From the NCBI GenBank assembly GCA_023488885.1, contig JAMDDH010000002.1, forward strand, positions 62,001 to 126,000: a stretch of DNA of 64,000 nucleotides, read 5' to 3'. Positions 17,699 through 26,550 of the stretch are shown piece after piece. Under the pieces are notes generated by a model that was given only the letters and a program-made list of their open reading frames with translations, was not told the DNA's origin and did not search any database. Both the position numbers and the translations under genes were made by a program. This stretch comes from Thermoplasmatota archaeon. GTDB taxonomy: Archaea; Thermoplasmatota; Thermoplasmata; Thermoplasmatales; Thermoplasmataceae. Position 1 is the first letter of the stretch, and every line of letters begins with the position of its first letter.

Positions 17699-18517
17699 AT
17701 GAAGATACTCATCTCAATTGATGCCGAAGGACTTCAAGGAGTCACATTTGGAAGACAGGTCAAACCAGATACCACGGAATACCAGGTTTTGAAATCAGCA
17801 ATGAACAAGAGTGCGAACGCGGTTATCTCCGGTGCCTTCAAAGGTGGTGCAGATGAAGTTCTGGTAGTGGATGCGCATGACGGCAACAGGAACCTGGATG
17901 TGGAGGAAATAGACTCAAGATCTCAGGTAATTCTCGGTTGGCCCAAAGAATTGAGCATGGTCCAGGGAGTAGAAGGAAAAGATCAGTTGTTCCTTATCGG
18001 GTACCATACCAGGGCTGGTGCACCAAATGGGGTGCTTAGCCATACATATTCAACAAACGTTCACAGGTTAAGAATCAATGGAAAGGAAGTCGGGGAACTG
18101 TGGCTGAGTGCGGCAGTGGCATCAAGTTACGGTGTTCCGGTAACCCTTGTTGCAGGGGACAGTCAGACCATTGAAGAGGCAAAAGAATTCCTGGAAGACT
18201 GTGAATTTGTAACCCTGAAAGAAGGATTTTCAAGATATTCTGCTCGATCGCTGTCCATGAAGGATGCCCTGGGAAAACTAGAGGAAGGTACTCAAAAGGC
18301 CATAAAGAGGAAGGGAAAATTGCTGGAAGTTGATGTTACCCTGACCATTGAGCTGGAATTCCAGAATGCTGCCATGGCGGACAACTGCCTCATTGTTCCA
18401 GGTGTTGAGAGGCTGAACGGATACACATTGAAAGTCACTGCGCAGGATGTAGTAACCGCATACAAGATATTCAGGGTCCTGGTTGCTCTTTCAGATTTTG
18501 ATCACGGAGGGTACTGA
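17699..18517 (+). CDS. dppA: D-aminopeptidase DppA (peptidase family M55)
   Basis: DppA is a zinc peptidase that releases N-terminal D-amino acids such as D-Ala. The 272-residue length matches the Bacillus enzyme (about 274). Metal-site residues are conserved: Asp8 and Glu10 in SIDAEG, His60 in VDAHDG, His103 in IGYHTRAG, and Glu133 in VGELW. The Bacillus nucleophile Cys115 region reads LSHT here, so the catalytic detail may differ. In Bacillus dppA heads the dpp/ykf operon for murein peptides; here it lies 1.5 kb after the peptide importer, separated by decayed genes. No signal peptide is present, so it should work on imported peptides in the cytosol. Confidence 0.9.
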   Translation: MKILISIDAEGLQGVTFGRQVKPDTTEYQVLKSAMNKSANAVISGAFKGGADEVLVVDAHDGNRNLDVEEIDSRSQVILGWPKELSMVQGVEGKDQLFLIGYHTRAGAPNGVLSHTYSTNVHRLRINGKEVGELWLSAAVASSYGVPVTLVAGDSQTIEEAKEFLEDCEFVTLKEGFSRYSARSLSMKDALGKLEEGTQKAIKRKGKLLEVDVTLTIELEFQNAAMADNCLIVPGVERLNGYTLKVTAQDVVTAYKIFRVLVALSDFDHGGY

Positions 18518-18589
18518 TCGATTGAACTTTACTGTTATATATTCCCCCAAAGATCAAGAGTTTAGGTTGACTTGACTTATAGGCTACTG

Positions 18590-19117
18590 ATGAAAGCGAT
18601 CATTGTCCTAGGTAGCAGGATTCCTAGGAATAATATTCATGAAGAACTGAAAATGAGGTTAGACACTGCAATAAATCTCTTCGATAAAAATTCAATACTT
18701 ATACTGTCAGGTGGATTTACGAACCATAAACACAAGTCTGAGGCAGGATTTATGGAAGAATACTGCATTGGAAAAGGCATTCCACAAGACAGAATCGTAC
18801 TGGAAGAAGAATCTCTCGACACCATTGGGAATGGTTATTTTACTCGTTTGACAGTTGATCAAATCCCTTCAGTCAATATGGTGACGGTTGTAACTTCATG
18901 CTACCATATGGAACGTTCCGAATTCATCTTCAGAGCCTGTTTCGGGAACAAATATCTGCTGGACTTCAGTAACTGTTGCGATTTCCCGCGTGCCACTACT
19001 TTGGAAAATGACTCCATGCAAATGGCTAAGGCTTTCTTCCATGGAATTGGGCCTGGTGATATATCCGCAGTCAGGGAAAAGCTTTATGTGGAGCATTTAC
19101 TCTATAAAGAAGAATAG
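18590..19117 (+). CDS. YdcF/SanA-like protein (DUF218)
   Basis: This protein has about 175 residues. It shows the DUF218 pattern: AIIVLGSR at the start, ILILSGG (about 39-45), SEAGFMEEYCIGKGIP (about 53-68), and LEEESLDTIGNG (about 75-86), followed by VTSCYHMERS. Several bacterial members are linked to cell-envelope or vancomycin-related phenotypes, but the biochemical role is not settled. ATG 18590 gives the usual short N-terminus; a TTG at 18572 is the alternative and would lie nearer the TTATATAT box at 18534-18542. It follows dppA by 72 nt. A role in the muropeptide set is only suggested by position. Confidence 0.75.
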   Translation: MKAIIVLGSRIPRNNIHEELKMRLDTAINLFDKNSILILSGGFTNHKHKSEAGFMEEYCIGKGIPQDRIVLEEESLDTIGNGYFTRLTVDQIPSVNMVTVVTSCYHMERSEFIFRACFGNKYLLDFSNCCDFPRATTLENDSMQMAKAFFHGIGPGDISAVREKLYVEHLLYKEE

Positions 19118-19447
19118 GACGATTTTGCTTATTCATCCTTATTGTCGTGTTTGGAAAGATTTCGATTCGGTGAAAATAGAAGGTAATGCAGTAATTTCAA
19201 GAGAAATTGCGTAAAGCTATGTCTTAATAGTAATTTCTCCAGGCGAAGAGGATGCAAATCCGTCTAGCGTTACACTCAAACATGAAATATCAATTCTAAA
19301 TCAAATTGATATGATTATACACGGGTCAGCGTTTTAGAAAATTGTTCAGTTTTTATTGATTGTAGCTTCTGTAAGTTGTTTCTCCGATGTAATTTTCGAC
19401 ACAATTTTTACAACAAATTTATGACCATGTATATTTATAGCACGGAG
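19118..19447. other. Non-coding stretch
   Basis: No convincing gene is visible. A TATATTTATA stretch near 19431-19440 probably served the decayed binding-protein gene that follows. Confidence 0.4.
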
Positions 19448-19819
19448 ATGAAATGACTTTTTATTGCAGTTCTAGCCGTAACTGCCCTAATGGTCCTCGG
19501 AACATTGGCAGTAGCAACCCCAGCTTCAGTAGACAGGGCGAGTTTTTCTCCCGCAGTGTCTTCCGGAACCGATGGAACTTTTGCTGTGGGCACCCTGCTC
19601 GCTGGAGAAACCGTGAGCAACTTGAATCCTCTGTCGAACAATGGACTTAGTTCAGATGTCTCCGGAAAAATGTATGCTGATTCAATGGGGTATCTCACGG
19701 TCTTGGTCTTCTGCCTACCATCATCGATAATCCGTTCCACTATGGAAGCATATTCTAGTGTACTGGATCCACGCCTCACCCTTGTTACCCGGAGAAGCAC
19801 AATATATCATTGTAAATGA
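19448..19819 (+). pseudogene. Relic of a second SBP family 5 peptide-binding protein
   Basis: From ATG 19448 the frame reads MK, then an in-frame TGA (19454-19456), then a signal-peptide-like segment (LFIAVLAVTALMVLGTLAVA). This is followed by GTFAVGTLL, VSNLNPLS and YADSMGY. These match the N-terminus of the intact binding protein of this window (GEFIFGTPV, VSDLNPLT, YANSLGF). After that the similarity ends, and about 500 residues of the expected protein are missing. It is the leftover of a paralogous receptor, truncated and carrying a nonsense codon. Confidence 0.65.
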
Positions 19820-20189
19820 ATACATTGATGTATGTATCAATAATGTGCACAGATATTAACCGATCCCACTTTCGTAAAACACTATAAAATAATGGAAAAT
19901 TTTATTCCACGCTAATAGGTGTTATGTGGAACTCAAGTTCAAAGAACGAAGTATATATTTTATTACTACTACGGAGATGATTTCATTATGAACTATGATC
20001 GTTGCTACAATGCATTTTCAGAAAAAGCCCAACTTGAAGAGTCTAAATTTTTGAGAACCCGGGAGTTCTTTAACGAGGCAGACATAAATGAACAATGAAA
20101 GATACCCTTGGTTTCAGAAATTCAGATTCCTGACATTCGAGGGGATAAGATTTTGTGAGGAAACCTCACTAAAAAATTAAAGTATGGAT
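19820..20189. other. Mostly non-coding stretch with one possible very small gene
   Basis: A 36-codon frame at 19988-20098 (plus strand, MNYDRCYNAF start) is preceded by an A/T-rich TATATATTTTATT box about 30 nt upstream. Its protein resembles nothing I know. The rest shows no feature apart from A/T-rich sequence downstream of the sugar-transporter ATPase. Confidence 0.3.
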
Positions 20190-21272
20190 TCAATTTCCAA
20201 AAATTTCCGTCTTGGCGTAATCTTCCGCCTTTAGCCTACCACTCGCCTGCCCGTTTTCGTCAAATAGGTAGACTCTGTTTTTCTCCACATAAACAGTCTT
20301 CATTTTTCCCTCGGAAATCTGATCGAAATGTTCCCGACGTACGCTAAAATATAGGCTTTCTCCATTAATTCTCATGAGCACCAGCGCCTCATTGCCAAGG
20401 AGGTTAATTCCCTCAATCCTGCCTGTCAGTTCCACGAATTCTCCGCCTTTAGCGTCGTGATTTACCGCGACTGCACGCGGTCTTACACCTATCGATCCGG
20501 ATTTAGCACCAACTTCCTTCAGTGTTTCGGGAGCACTCAGAATATTCATAGGGGGACTTCCAATGAACGAGGCGACAAAGGAATTGACAGGTTCTTCAAA
20601 GACATTCATGGGGGTCCCCGTCTGTATAAGCTTTCCGCCATTCATCACTGCAATCTTCGTGCCAAGAGTCATTGCTTCAAGCTGGTCATGCGTAACATAG
20701 ACTGTCGTTATCCCCGTTTCATTGTGTATTTTCTTGAGTTCAAATCGGACAGTATCCCTCAACTTCGCATCCAGGTTGCTTAGTGGTTCATCCATCAGGA
20801 GCAGTTTAGGATTTTTCACCAAGGCTCTGGCTATGGCCACTCTTTGTCTTTCACCGCCGGAAATGTTACTGGGTTTCTTGCCGAGTATATGTTCGATCGC
20901 CAGAAAAGAGGAAACTTCCTTCACCTTGTCAATGATGTGCTGGCGATCCTTACGGGCAATTCTAAGCGGGAACGCTATGTTTTCGAAGACAGTCTTGTGA
21001 GGATAAAGTGCGTAGTCCTGGAACACCAGCGACAATTCTCTCTTGCTTGGAGATAGATCATTAATGACCTTACCGTCAACAATGACATCGCCGGAAGTTT
21101 GTTGAACAAGACCGGCAATAATTCTCAATGTAGTAGTTTTTCCGCAACCAGAGGGACCAAGAAAGACAAAGAAATCTTTGCTCTCGATTTTCAGGTTCAG
21201 GTCTTCTATTATGTTCCTATTTCCTATTTTTAAGTTAATGTTTTCAAGTCTAAGTTCTGTCAATAAATACAC
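20190..21272 (-). CDS. Sugar ABC transporter ATPase (MalK/UgpC type)
   Basis: This 360-residue ATPase has Walker A GPSGCGKTT (about 38-46), the signature ISGGERQR (about 138-145) and LLMDEPLSNLDAKLR (about 157-171). It is followed by the C-terminal regulatory/TOBE region (about 235-350) typical of the carbohydrate CUT1 transporters. It is the last gene of a four-gene minus-strand operon, starting 3 nt after the permease stop. CUT1 ATPases can serve several importers, so it might also energise transporters elsewhere. The sugar is unknown; amino sugars would suit the neighbouring cluster. Confidence 0.92.
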   Translation of the reverse strand: MYLLTELRLENINLKIGNRNIIEDLNLKIESKDFFVFLGPSGCGKTTTLRIIAGLVQQTSGDVIVDGKVINDLSPSKRELSLVFQDYALYPHKTVFENIAFPLRIARKDRQHIIDKVKEVSSFLAIEHILGKKPSNISGGERQRVAIARALVKNPKLLLMDEPLSNLDAKLRDTVRFELKKIHNETGITTVYVTHDQLEAMTLGTKIAVMNGGKLIQTGTPMNVFEEPVNSFVASFIGSPPMNILSAPETLKEVGAKSGSIGVRPRAVAVNHDAKGGEFVELTGRIEGINLLGNEALVLMRINGESLYFSVRREHFDQISEGKMKTVYVEKNRVYLFDENGQASGRLKAEDYAKTEIFGN

Positions 21273-21275
21273 CTC

Positions 21276-22094
21276 TCATTTAAGGGCACCTGCAAATACG
21301 TTGCTCTTGAGATACCTCTGAAGCACAAGTACGAGCACGATAACTGGAATTATAAGTATTATGGAAAATGCATCTGCTGCCTGGACTCCACCCACTCCCC
21401 GTGTGATTTCGTAATATATGAGGACTGGTAGGGTAGTGTGAAGTGGGGCTATTATGGAAGCAAGTACGAATTCATCCCAGGAGAAAAGCCAAGCTAGAAT
21501 TACTGCCACATATATGCCAGTTAATGCAAGGGGCAAATCGATATTGTAGAATGCCTGCAGTTTACTGGCACCATCTATCTGAGCAGATTCAGAGAGCCTC
21601 ACTGGAACGCTTTTGAATGTCCCCACTAGAACATAAGTTATCATTGGCAATGCAATCGAAGATTGAGCCAGTGCAATTCCAAAGGCCGTATTATATATCC
21701 CAAGAAGCAACATGGTTTTTGCTATGGGTATGGCAATTACTATCTCAGGCACCATTTGGGTTATGAACAGAAATATAATTATGGAGTAGCCAAGCCGCTT
21801 TGGCATCTTGGAGATGGCATAAGCACCAGGAATGCCAAAAAGCAGGCAAATTCCGGAAACCATGAAGGCTGTCTCCAAGCTGAGAATCAGATGGGGCATG
21901 AAATCGTATACCGCGAATACAAGGAAAAACCTTGAAAATGTAATTGTTGAAGGGATCAACACTGGACTTGAATTGAAAATCTCGCCGGAGGGGGCGAGGG
22001 CTATCATCAAGATCAGATATATGGGGAACAAAACGAAGATTGAAATAATTATCATCGCAATGTACCACAACAAATTCTTACCGATATTATTCAT
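21276..22094 (-). CDS. Sugar ABC transporter permease (MalG type)
   Basis: This 272-residue protein has six predicted helices and the cytoplasmic EAA loop RLSESAQIDGASKLQAF (about 165-181). It ends with a helix and a short QRYLKSNVFAGALK tail, as MalG-type subunits do. It overlaps the MalF-type gene by eight bases, indicating coupled translation. It works with that protein as the channel of the sugar importer. Confidence 0.9.
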   Translation of the reverse strand: MNNIGKNLLWYIAMIIISIFVLFPIYLILMIALAPSGEIFNSSPVLIPSTITFSRFFLVFAVYDFMPHLILSLETAFMVSGICLLFGIPGAYAISKMPKRLGYSIIIFLFITQMVPEIVIAIPIAKTMLLLGIYNTAFGIALAQSSIALPMITYVLVGTFKSVPVRLSESAQIDGASKLQAFYNIDLPLALTGIYVAVILAWLFSWDEFVLASIIAPLHTTLPVLIYYEITRGVGGVQAADAFSIILIIPVIVLVLVLQRYLKSNVFAGALK

Positions 22095-22959
22095 CCGAAC
22101 CTCTCTCCATTAATCTGTTCGATGCGTAAATGTACAAGGCCACAAAAAGCATTACTATCACTAGCAGGATGGTCGCAACAGCATCTGCAAGATTGGCCGA
22201 TCCAAGGGAAAATGAGATATATATGTCGTATGCAAGAGTTCCCAGGAACAGCAGGTTATTGCCAACAAGGATCAGCGGCAATGAAAGTATATTGAATTCA
22301 GAAACTGCCCTGATGATGAGTGCTATCATGATGAAAGGGAACAGGCTGGGTATGGTTACATGACGAAATTGTTGAATCTTGGAAGCACCATCTATAGCTG
22401 CAGCCTCATACAGGCTATCAGGAATGGTCTGCAATCCACCTAGGAGTATGAGCATGATCAATGGAAAAGTTTTCCATGAATCTGCGACAGCAACTGATAG
22501 AAACGCTATTGGCCCCTTGATCCAGTTTATATCTGAATGTATAAGGCCCAATTTCAACAGTATCTCGTTTCCGTACCACCCTGAAGGTGCGAAAATGAAT
22601 GTGAATCCTATGGCGGAAACGACTGTAGCTACGCCATAAGGGAGCATTACAATTGAACGGAAAAATGTTCTTCCTCTAAAATTCCTGTTAAGAAGAAGTG
22701 AAGTCAGCAAGGCCAGAGCGAATTCAATGCTCAGAGCTAGTGCCACGATAATGACTGTATTCATGGTTTTGTTCACTATTGAATAGGTCGGAGTAGCAAG
22801 TTGCTCGTAGTTATAGGTGCTATAATGCCCCAACAACTGAAAACCAAGAAGTACTCCTCTGATAATCGGCAAAACATTAATCCAGGAAATAAAAATTAAA
22901 AGTGGAATAATAAAAATAATTTCTAATAAATTTTTTTTAATTATTTTTGAAACTCTCAT
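22087..22959 (-). CDS. Sugar ABC transporter permease (MalF type)
   Basis: This is the MalF-type permease of the CUT1 importer, 290 residues. Six helices are visible, the first at about residues 10-32 with a Lys-rich cytoplasmic start. The EAA loop is SLYEAAAIDGASKIQQF (about 193-209), and TIPSLFPFIM follows. The gene follows the binding-protein gene by 9 nt in the same direction. No substrate can be read from the permease. Confidence 0.9.
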   Translation of the reverse strand: MRVSKIIKKNLLEIIFIIPLLIFISWINVLPIIRGVLLGFQLLGHYSTYNYEQLATPTYSIVNKTMNTVIIVALALSIEFALALLTSLLLNRNFRGRTFFRSIVMLPYGVATVVSAIGFTFIFAPSGWYGNEILLKLGLIHSDINWIKGPIAFLSVAVADSWKTFPLIMLILLGGLQTIPDSLYEAAAIDGASKIQQFRHVTIPSLFPFIMIALIIRAVSEFNILSLPLILVGNNLLFLGTLAYDIYISFSLGSANLADAVATILLVIVMLFVALYIYASNRLMERGSDE

Positions 22960-22968
22960 AATGTCCCA

Positions 22969-24426
22969 TCACGAAGTGCTTTTCGGTCCCAGATATGCTC
23001 CCGACGGAATAATGGTTCCGTTCTGATATTCTGATGGGTACGCAGTGCCACTGTAGTAGATCTTCAGATAGTGGTACATGCTTGAGTGTGCCTGACTAAG
23101 TGCGGTAGAAACATTCCCTCCGTTCATAATGACTGACCATGCACTGTCGAAGTAGTTGTCCCACTGTGTCATCCAAGGAACAGCAGGTCTGAAGATTCCA
23201 TTGGATTCTTCATACTTGATGAGCTTGAATTGAAGCGACTGTGCAGATGGTGTGCTGTAAGCTGCTTCATTAACCACAGGCCATGTCAGGTTTTGCATCA
23301 ATTGTATCTGTACCTTCTTTGAGTCAAGGAACTGTATCCAGTGTAGCGCTGCCCAGAAGTGAGGGGTATTGTTGACTATTCCAAGTGCATCTCCGCCCAC
23401 AATGAATTGCGCGGTATTATTTGGTCCTTTAAAGACATAGTTGAGTCCAAGCTCCTTTCCAGATGTTACGTTGTGCGGTGCTATGGTGGTGTTGTTCCAT
23501 CCGTTATTTGCAAAGATTGAGGTTACGTAAGGCCACTGGTTAATGTACTGGTAGCTGTTAGACATTAGTCCTTTGTAGGAACCCCAATAGCCGGTCGCAT
23601 TTGACGGGGACATTAAGCCTGATTTTTCCATATTCTGCAGGAAAGTCAATGCTGCAATATCTCCGGTTGTGTTAAATGCCATTGGATTACCGCCAAACTC
23701 AGCCATCCACTGGAATACCTGTGTCGGGGTGCTGGCTCCACCATGTCCCATCATGTTGAATGGATTCGCATAAGGGTGGTGATCATTCGTCGTGTAGTTA
23801 TTCAAATCCCACATGTCTGCTTTGAGGTTCGTTACGTTTGTTGGGGCAGTAACGTTAGAGTAAGTCCCACTTATTGCATTAAGAGCTGACTGGTTGTAAT
23901 AAGCCAACTGCACATTTCCTCTTATGGGAAAGAAATAGAACGTTCCACTGAAATTTCCTTCGTTATAGTACGCAGGAATTATTGATCCGTTTGCAGCAGT
24001 TGCAGTAGCTGAAGAATTCATGGGCTCAAGCTGTGACAGATATGGAGTCAGATTCATAACTAGTCCACTCGAAACAAGCGGCCCGATAAAACCATTGTCT
24101 TGCTGTACGACGTCAATAGTCGGGGTTGGTTCCTGTGCCTGCAGTGTGCTTACGACAGTCGAAGCCGACTGAGTCGTGAACTGTATTGTCACATTGGGGT
24201 ACATCTGCTGGAACTCCGGCTTAAGTGTACTGTTATAATACGCATATTCACTTGGTGCAAGTGATATGTTTACGGTAAGTACCGTTTTGTTCGATTTAGC
24301 TGGCTGATTATTCAGATAGAGGCTGACGCCGGCTGCAATAATGACAATCACTACTATTGCAACGACAATTATTGTCAATGGCGACTTTTTGCCCTGCATT
24401 CCTTGAGGAGTATCTTTTTGCTCCAT
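22969..24426 (-). CDS. Sugar ABC transporter substrate-binding protein (SBP family 1), N-terminally anchored
   Basis: This extracytoplasmic solute receptor of the CUT1 importer has 485 residues from ATG 24426. A short cytoplasmic Lys-rich start precedes a single helix (about 16-38) that anchors the protein. The mature part contains the SBP1 pattern of two lobes (SLAPSEYAYYN, VDVVQQDNGFIGPL) and many N-glycosylation sequons. A TTTTAAAC box at 24449-24456, about 26 nt upstream, supports this start rather than the TTG-type starts up to 24495. It is the first gene of the operon. The ligand is unknown. Confidence 0.86.
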   Translation of the reverse strand: MEQKDTPQGMQGKKSPLTIIVVAIVVIVIIAAGVSLYLNNQPAKSNKTVLTVNISLAPSEYAYYNSTLKPEFQQMYPNVTIQFTTQSASTVVSTLQAQEPTPTIDVVQQDNGFIGPLVSSGLVMNLTPYLSQLEPMNSSATATAANGSIIPAYYNEGNFSGTFYFFPIRGNVQLAYYNQSALNAISGTYSNVTAPTNVTNLKADMWDLNNYTTNDHHPYANPFNMMGHGGASTPTQVFQWMAEFGGNPMAFNTTGDIAALTFLQNMEKSGLMSPSNATGYWGSYKGLMSNSYQYINQWPYVTSIFANNGWNNTTIAPHNVTSGKELGLNYVFKGPNNTAQFIVGGDALGIVNNTPHFWAALHWIQFLDSKKVQIQLMQNLTWPVVNEAAYSTPSAQSLQFKLIKYEESNGIFRPAVPWMTQWDNYFDSAWSVIMNGGNVSTALSQAHSSMYHYLKIYYSGTAYPSEYQNGTIIPSGAYLGPKSTS

Positions 24427-24635
24427 GAAGCGACAATTATAATCATCGTTTAAAAGCATTTCGCAGAGAATATTATAATGGCAACAAAACATCATTAATG
24501 CATCTTGATACTCATTATTGACATGTTTCTTGCATTTTACCCAGAAGTTATCATCAGCTTACCAGTAGCCGTTTTATCCCCTTCCAAGTTATAATTAATA
24601 TCCAACTGCTTTATTTTACGGAAGAGTGTTTGTAA

Positions 24636-25661
24636 ATGTTGAAATCACGGTGCTCCAATTGTGAAGAGTACAGGAAAAATCCTCTCATCGGTCCAAGGTG
24701 TGAATGTGGCGGAATTTTCCTTCCAGAAATTGATTTTAAGTACAGAGAGGGCGACTACGGCTTAAATTACCCCTATCTTGATGATATCATAAGCCTGGGT
24801 GAAGTGGAAACACCGCTGGTTAACCTTGGTGAACTTTCTCTAAAACTTGAATATTATTCACCAACCTTTTCCTATAAAGACAGGGGAACAAAAACAATGA
24901 TCTCATGGCTGCACAAACTGTTGCCTCAAGGCTCAAAAATTAACGAAGATTCATCTGGCAATGCTGGTGCCTCCATATCTGCATACGGAAGGGCTGCGGG
25001 TTTCGACGTCAACATATTCATTCCAGAAAAAACAGTTCAGAGCAAGGTTAGACAGATTAGTGCTTACGGCGCCAAAATTCACAAGATCGCAGGTAGCAGA
25101 GAGGCAGTATCTGAAGCCGCTGAACACGCAGAAGGTTATTTTGCAAGCCATGTTTTGAATCCGGAATTCAGGGACGGTATGAGGCAGATCAGCTACGAAA
25201 TTTTCAGGCAAAATCACCACAAGTTGCCGGATGCAGTTTTCATACCAGTTTCGGCAGGTACCCTGTTGCTTGGCATGATATCCGGTTTTGAGCATCTCGT
25301 GGCATCCGGCGAAGCGCCAAAGGTACCAGAGATTATATCAGTTCAAACAGAGGCAGTTAGCCCGCTGTGCTCCAGATTAAATGGAATACCGTACGATCTG
25401 AATAAAAACATACAGTCCATTGCAGATGCGCTGGTGTCGAGATCTCCCCCACTCCTGCCACAAATGGTGGAAGCTGTATCAAAATATGGAAGATGCATCA
25501 CAGTCTCTGAGGAAGAGATTATTTCTGCCCATGATGAACTAGCAGGCAGGGGATTCCTTGTTGAATACAGCTCGGCTACCGTTTACGGTGCCAGGAAAAA
25601 AATGAATAAAATTGGAAAGTCGGTTCTGATAATGACTGGAAACGGCCTGAAAAATCTCTAG
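24636..25661 (+). CDS. thrC: Threonine synthase
   Basis: This PLP enzyme converts O-phosphohomoserine to threonine. The 341-residue protein starts with a small zinc-ribbon-like segment (Cys-x2-Cys at 6-9 and CECGG at 28-32), common in archaeal ThrC. The PLP lysine lies in FSYKDRG (about 77-83) and the phosphate-binding region in SSGNAGAS (about 105-112). The end MTGNGLKNL is typical of ThrC. Related fold-II enzymes exist, so the assignment is strong but not absolute. It converges with the OsmC gene, sharing four bases at the stops. Confidence 0.88.
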   Translation: MLKSRCSNCEEYRKNPLIGPRCECGGIFLPEIDFKYREGDYGLNYPYLDDIISLGEVETPLVNLGELSLKLEYYSPTFSYKDRGTKTMISWLHKLLPQGSKINEDSSGNAGASISAYGRAAGFDVNIFIPEKTVQSKVRQISAYGAKIHKIAGSREAVSEAAEHAEGYFASHVLNPEFRDGMRQISYEIFRQNHHKLPDAVFIPVSAGTLLLGMISGFEHLVASGEAPKVPEIISVQTEAVSPLCSRLNGIPYDLNKNIQSIADALVSRSPPLLPQMVEAVSKYGRCITVSEEEIISAHDELAGRGFLVEYSSATVYGARKKMNKIGKSVLIMTGNGLKNL

Positions 25662-26122
25662 TTTTCAGGAGCTTCCGCCAGAGCCTGCTCAGGCAATTTA
25701 TCAAAATCATAATTCTTGCCATCAATGGTGAGGGAATACCTTAGATCGGCTCCACCCTGCTTCACGATAATGGAAACGCTGCAGTATTTAGTTAATGAAA
25801 GGTTGATGGCTTTTCTCGCTTTCACAGGACTTATTTTTTCCTTGAAAATGAAGTGTATATTTACATGTGTAAGCGTCTTGGGATTTTCTTCTCTCCTCTC
25901 ACCACTTATCTCACACCGGAATCCAGAAATGGGTTCCTTCATTTTAGTAAGAATATTCAGAATATCGTCACTGGAACATCCGCCCATAGCCAGCAACAGG
26001 TGTTCTGTCGGAGAAAAATGCTTTGTGTTATTCGACAATGAATTTTTCAATATCACTTCAGTTTTGTTTTCCACATCTGTTCTGAATCCATCTTTTTCGT
26101 CATAAGCAAATGAAACTTTCAC
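25658..26122 (-). CDS. OsmC/Ohr-family peroxiredoxin-like protein
   Basis: This 154-residue protein has the OsmC fold signatures. The first reactive cysteine lies in MGGCSSDDIL (about 51-60) and the second in LTKYCSVSIIVK (about 109-120). Family members reduce organic peroxides with these two cysteines in the cytosol. The start is GTG at 26122. It is divergent from rpoL and overlaps the threonine synthase stop tail-to-tail. Confidence 0.87.
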   Translation of the reverse strand: MKVSFAYDEKDGFRTDVENKTEVILKNSLSNNTKHFSPTEHLLLAMGGCSSDDILNILTKMKEPISGFRCEISGERREENPKTLTHVNIHFIFKEKISPVKARKAINLSLTKYCSVSIIVKQGGADLRYSLTIDGKNYDFDKLPEQALAEAPEN

Positions 26123-26246
26123 GTTTCTAAGATTTCAGAACAATATTTTAGGCTTTGGTCTTAGTATGAGAGATATGCTACCAAACGCTTTTTCATTGAT
26201 GCAATTGGAAGTGCAAAAAATATATAGTTATGTTCAATAAGGCGGT

Positions 26247-26546
26247 ATGAACTGCCAACTCAGGGTTATAAACAAGGAAAAGAACTCAATAACCCTTGAA
26301 ATGTTAAATTATGATAACACTATCCTGAGACCTCTTATAGATGAGATACTCAAGGACGATCAGGTTGAGGAGACCAGGTATTACATAAAGCACCCAATCA
26401 TAGACAATCCCGAGATTTACATAAGGGTGAAGACGGGAAAACCACAGGCTGCTGTCAAACGATCCATAAGAAGACTGAGCAAGGTTTTTGAGACTCTTGA
26501 AACCGATTTGATCAAGGAAATCAAAAGACTCGAGGAAAGCAACTGA
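26247..26546 (+). CDS. rpoL: DNA-directed RNA polymerase subunit L (Rpo11)
   Basis: This 99-residue archaeal counterpart of eukaryotic Rpb11 pairs with subunit D in the polymerase assembly platform. The pattern of an initial strand, TILRPLIDEIL, then YYIKHPIIDNPEIYIRVKTG fits the family, where HP and P-x-I-x-I-x-T are conserved. An AAAAAATATATAG box lies about 25 nt upstream of the ATG. The next gene starts four bases after the stop. Confidence 0.93.
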   Translation: MNCQLRVINKEKNSITLEMLNYDNTILRPLIDEILKDDQVEETRYYIKHPIIDNPEIYIRVKTGKPQAAVKRSIRRLSKVFETLETDLIKEIKRLEESN

Positions 26547-26550
26547 CCAG

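Noticed and set aside
1-18517. The murein cluster as bacterial contamination in the assembly
   Set aside because: Archaeal-style promoters precede several of these genes, the receptor has an archaeal C-terminal anchor with many glycosylation sites, and the sequence runs without a visible break into archaeal genes. Read coverage would still be needed for proof.
19988-20098. 36-codon frame as a firm gene
   Set aside because: It has a promoter-like stretch but no recognisable family and lies in a decay zone, so it is only mentioned within the gap description.
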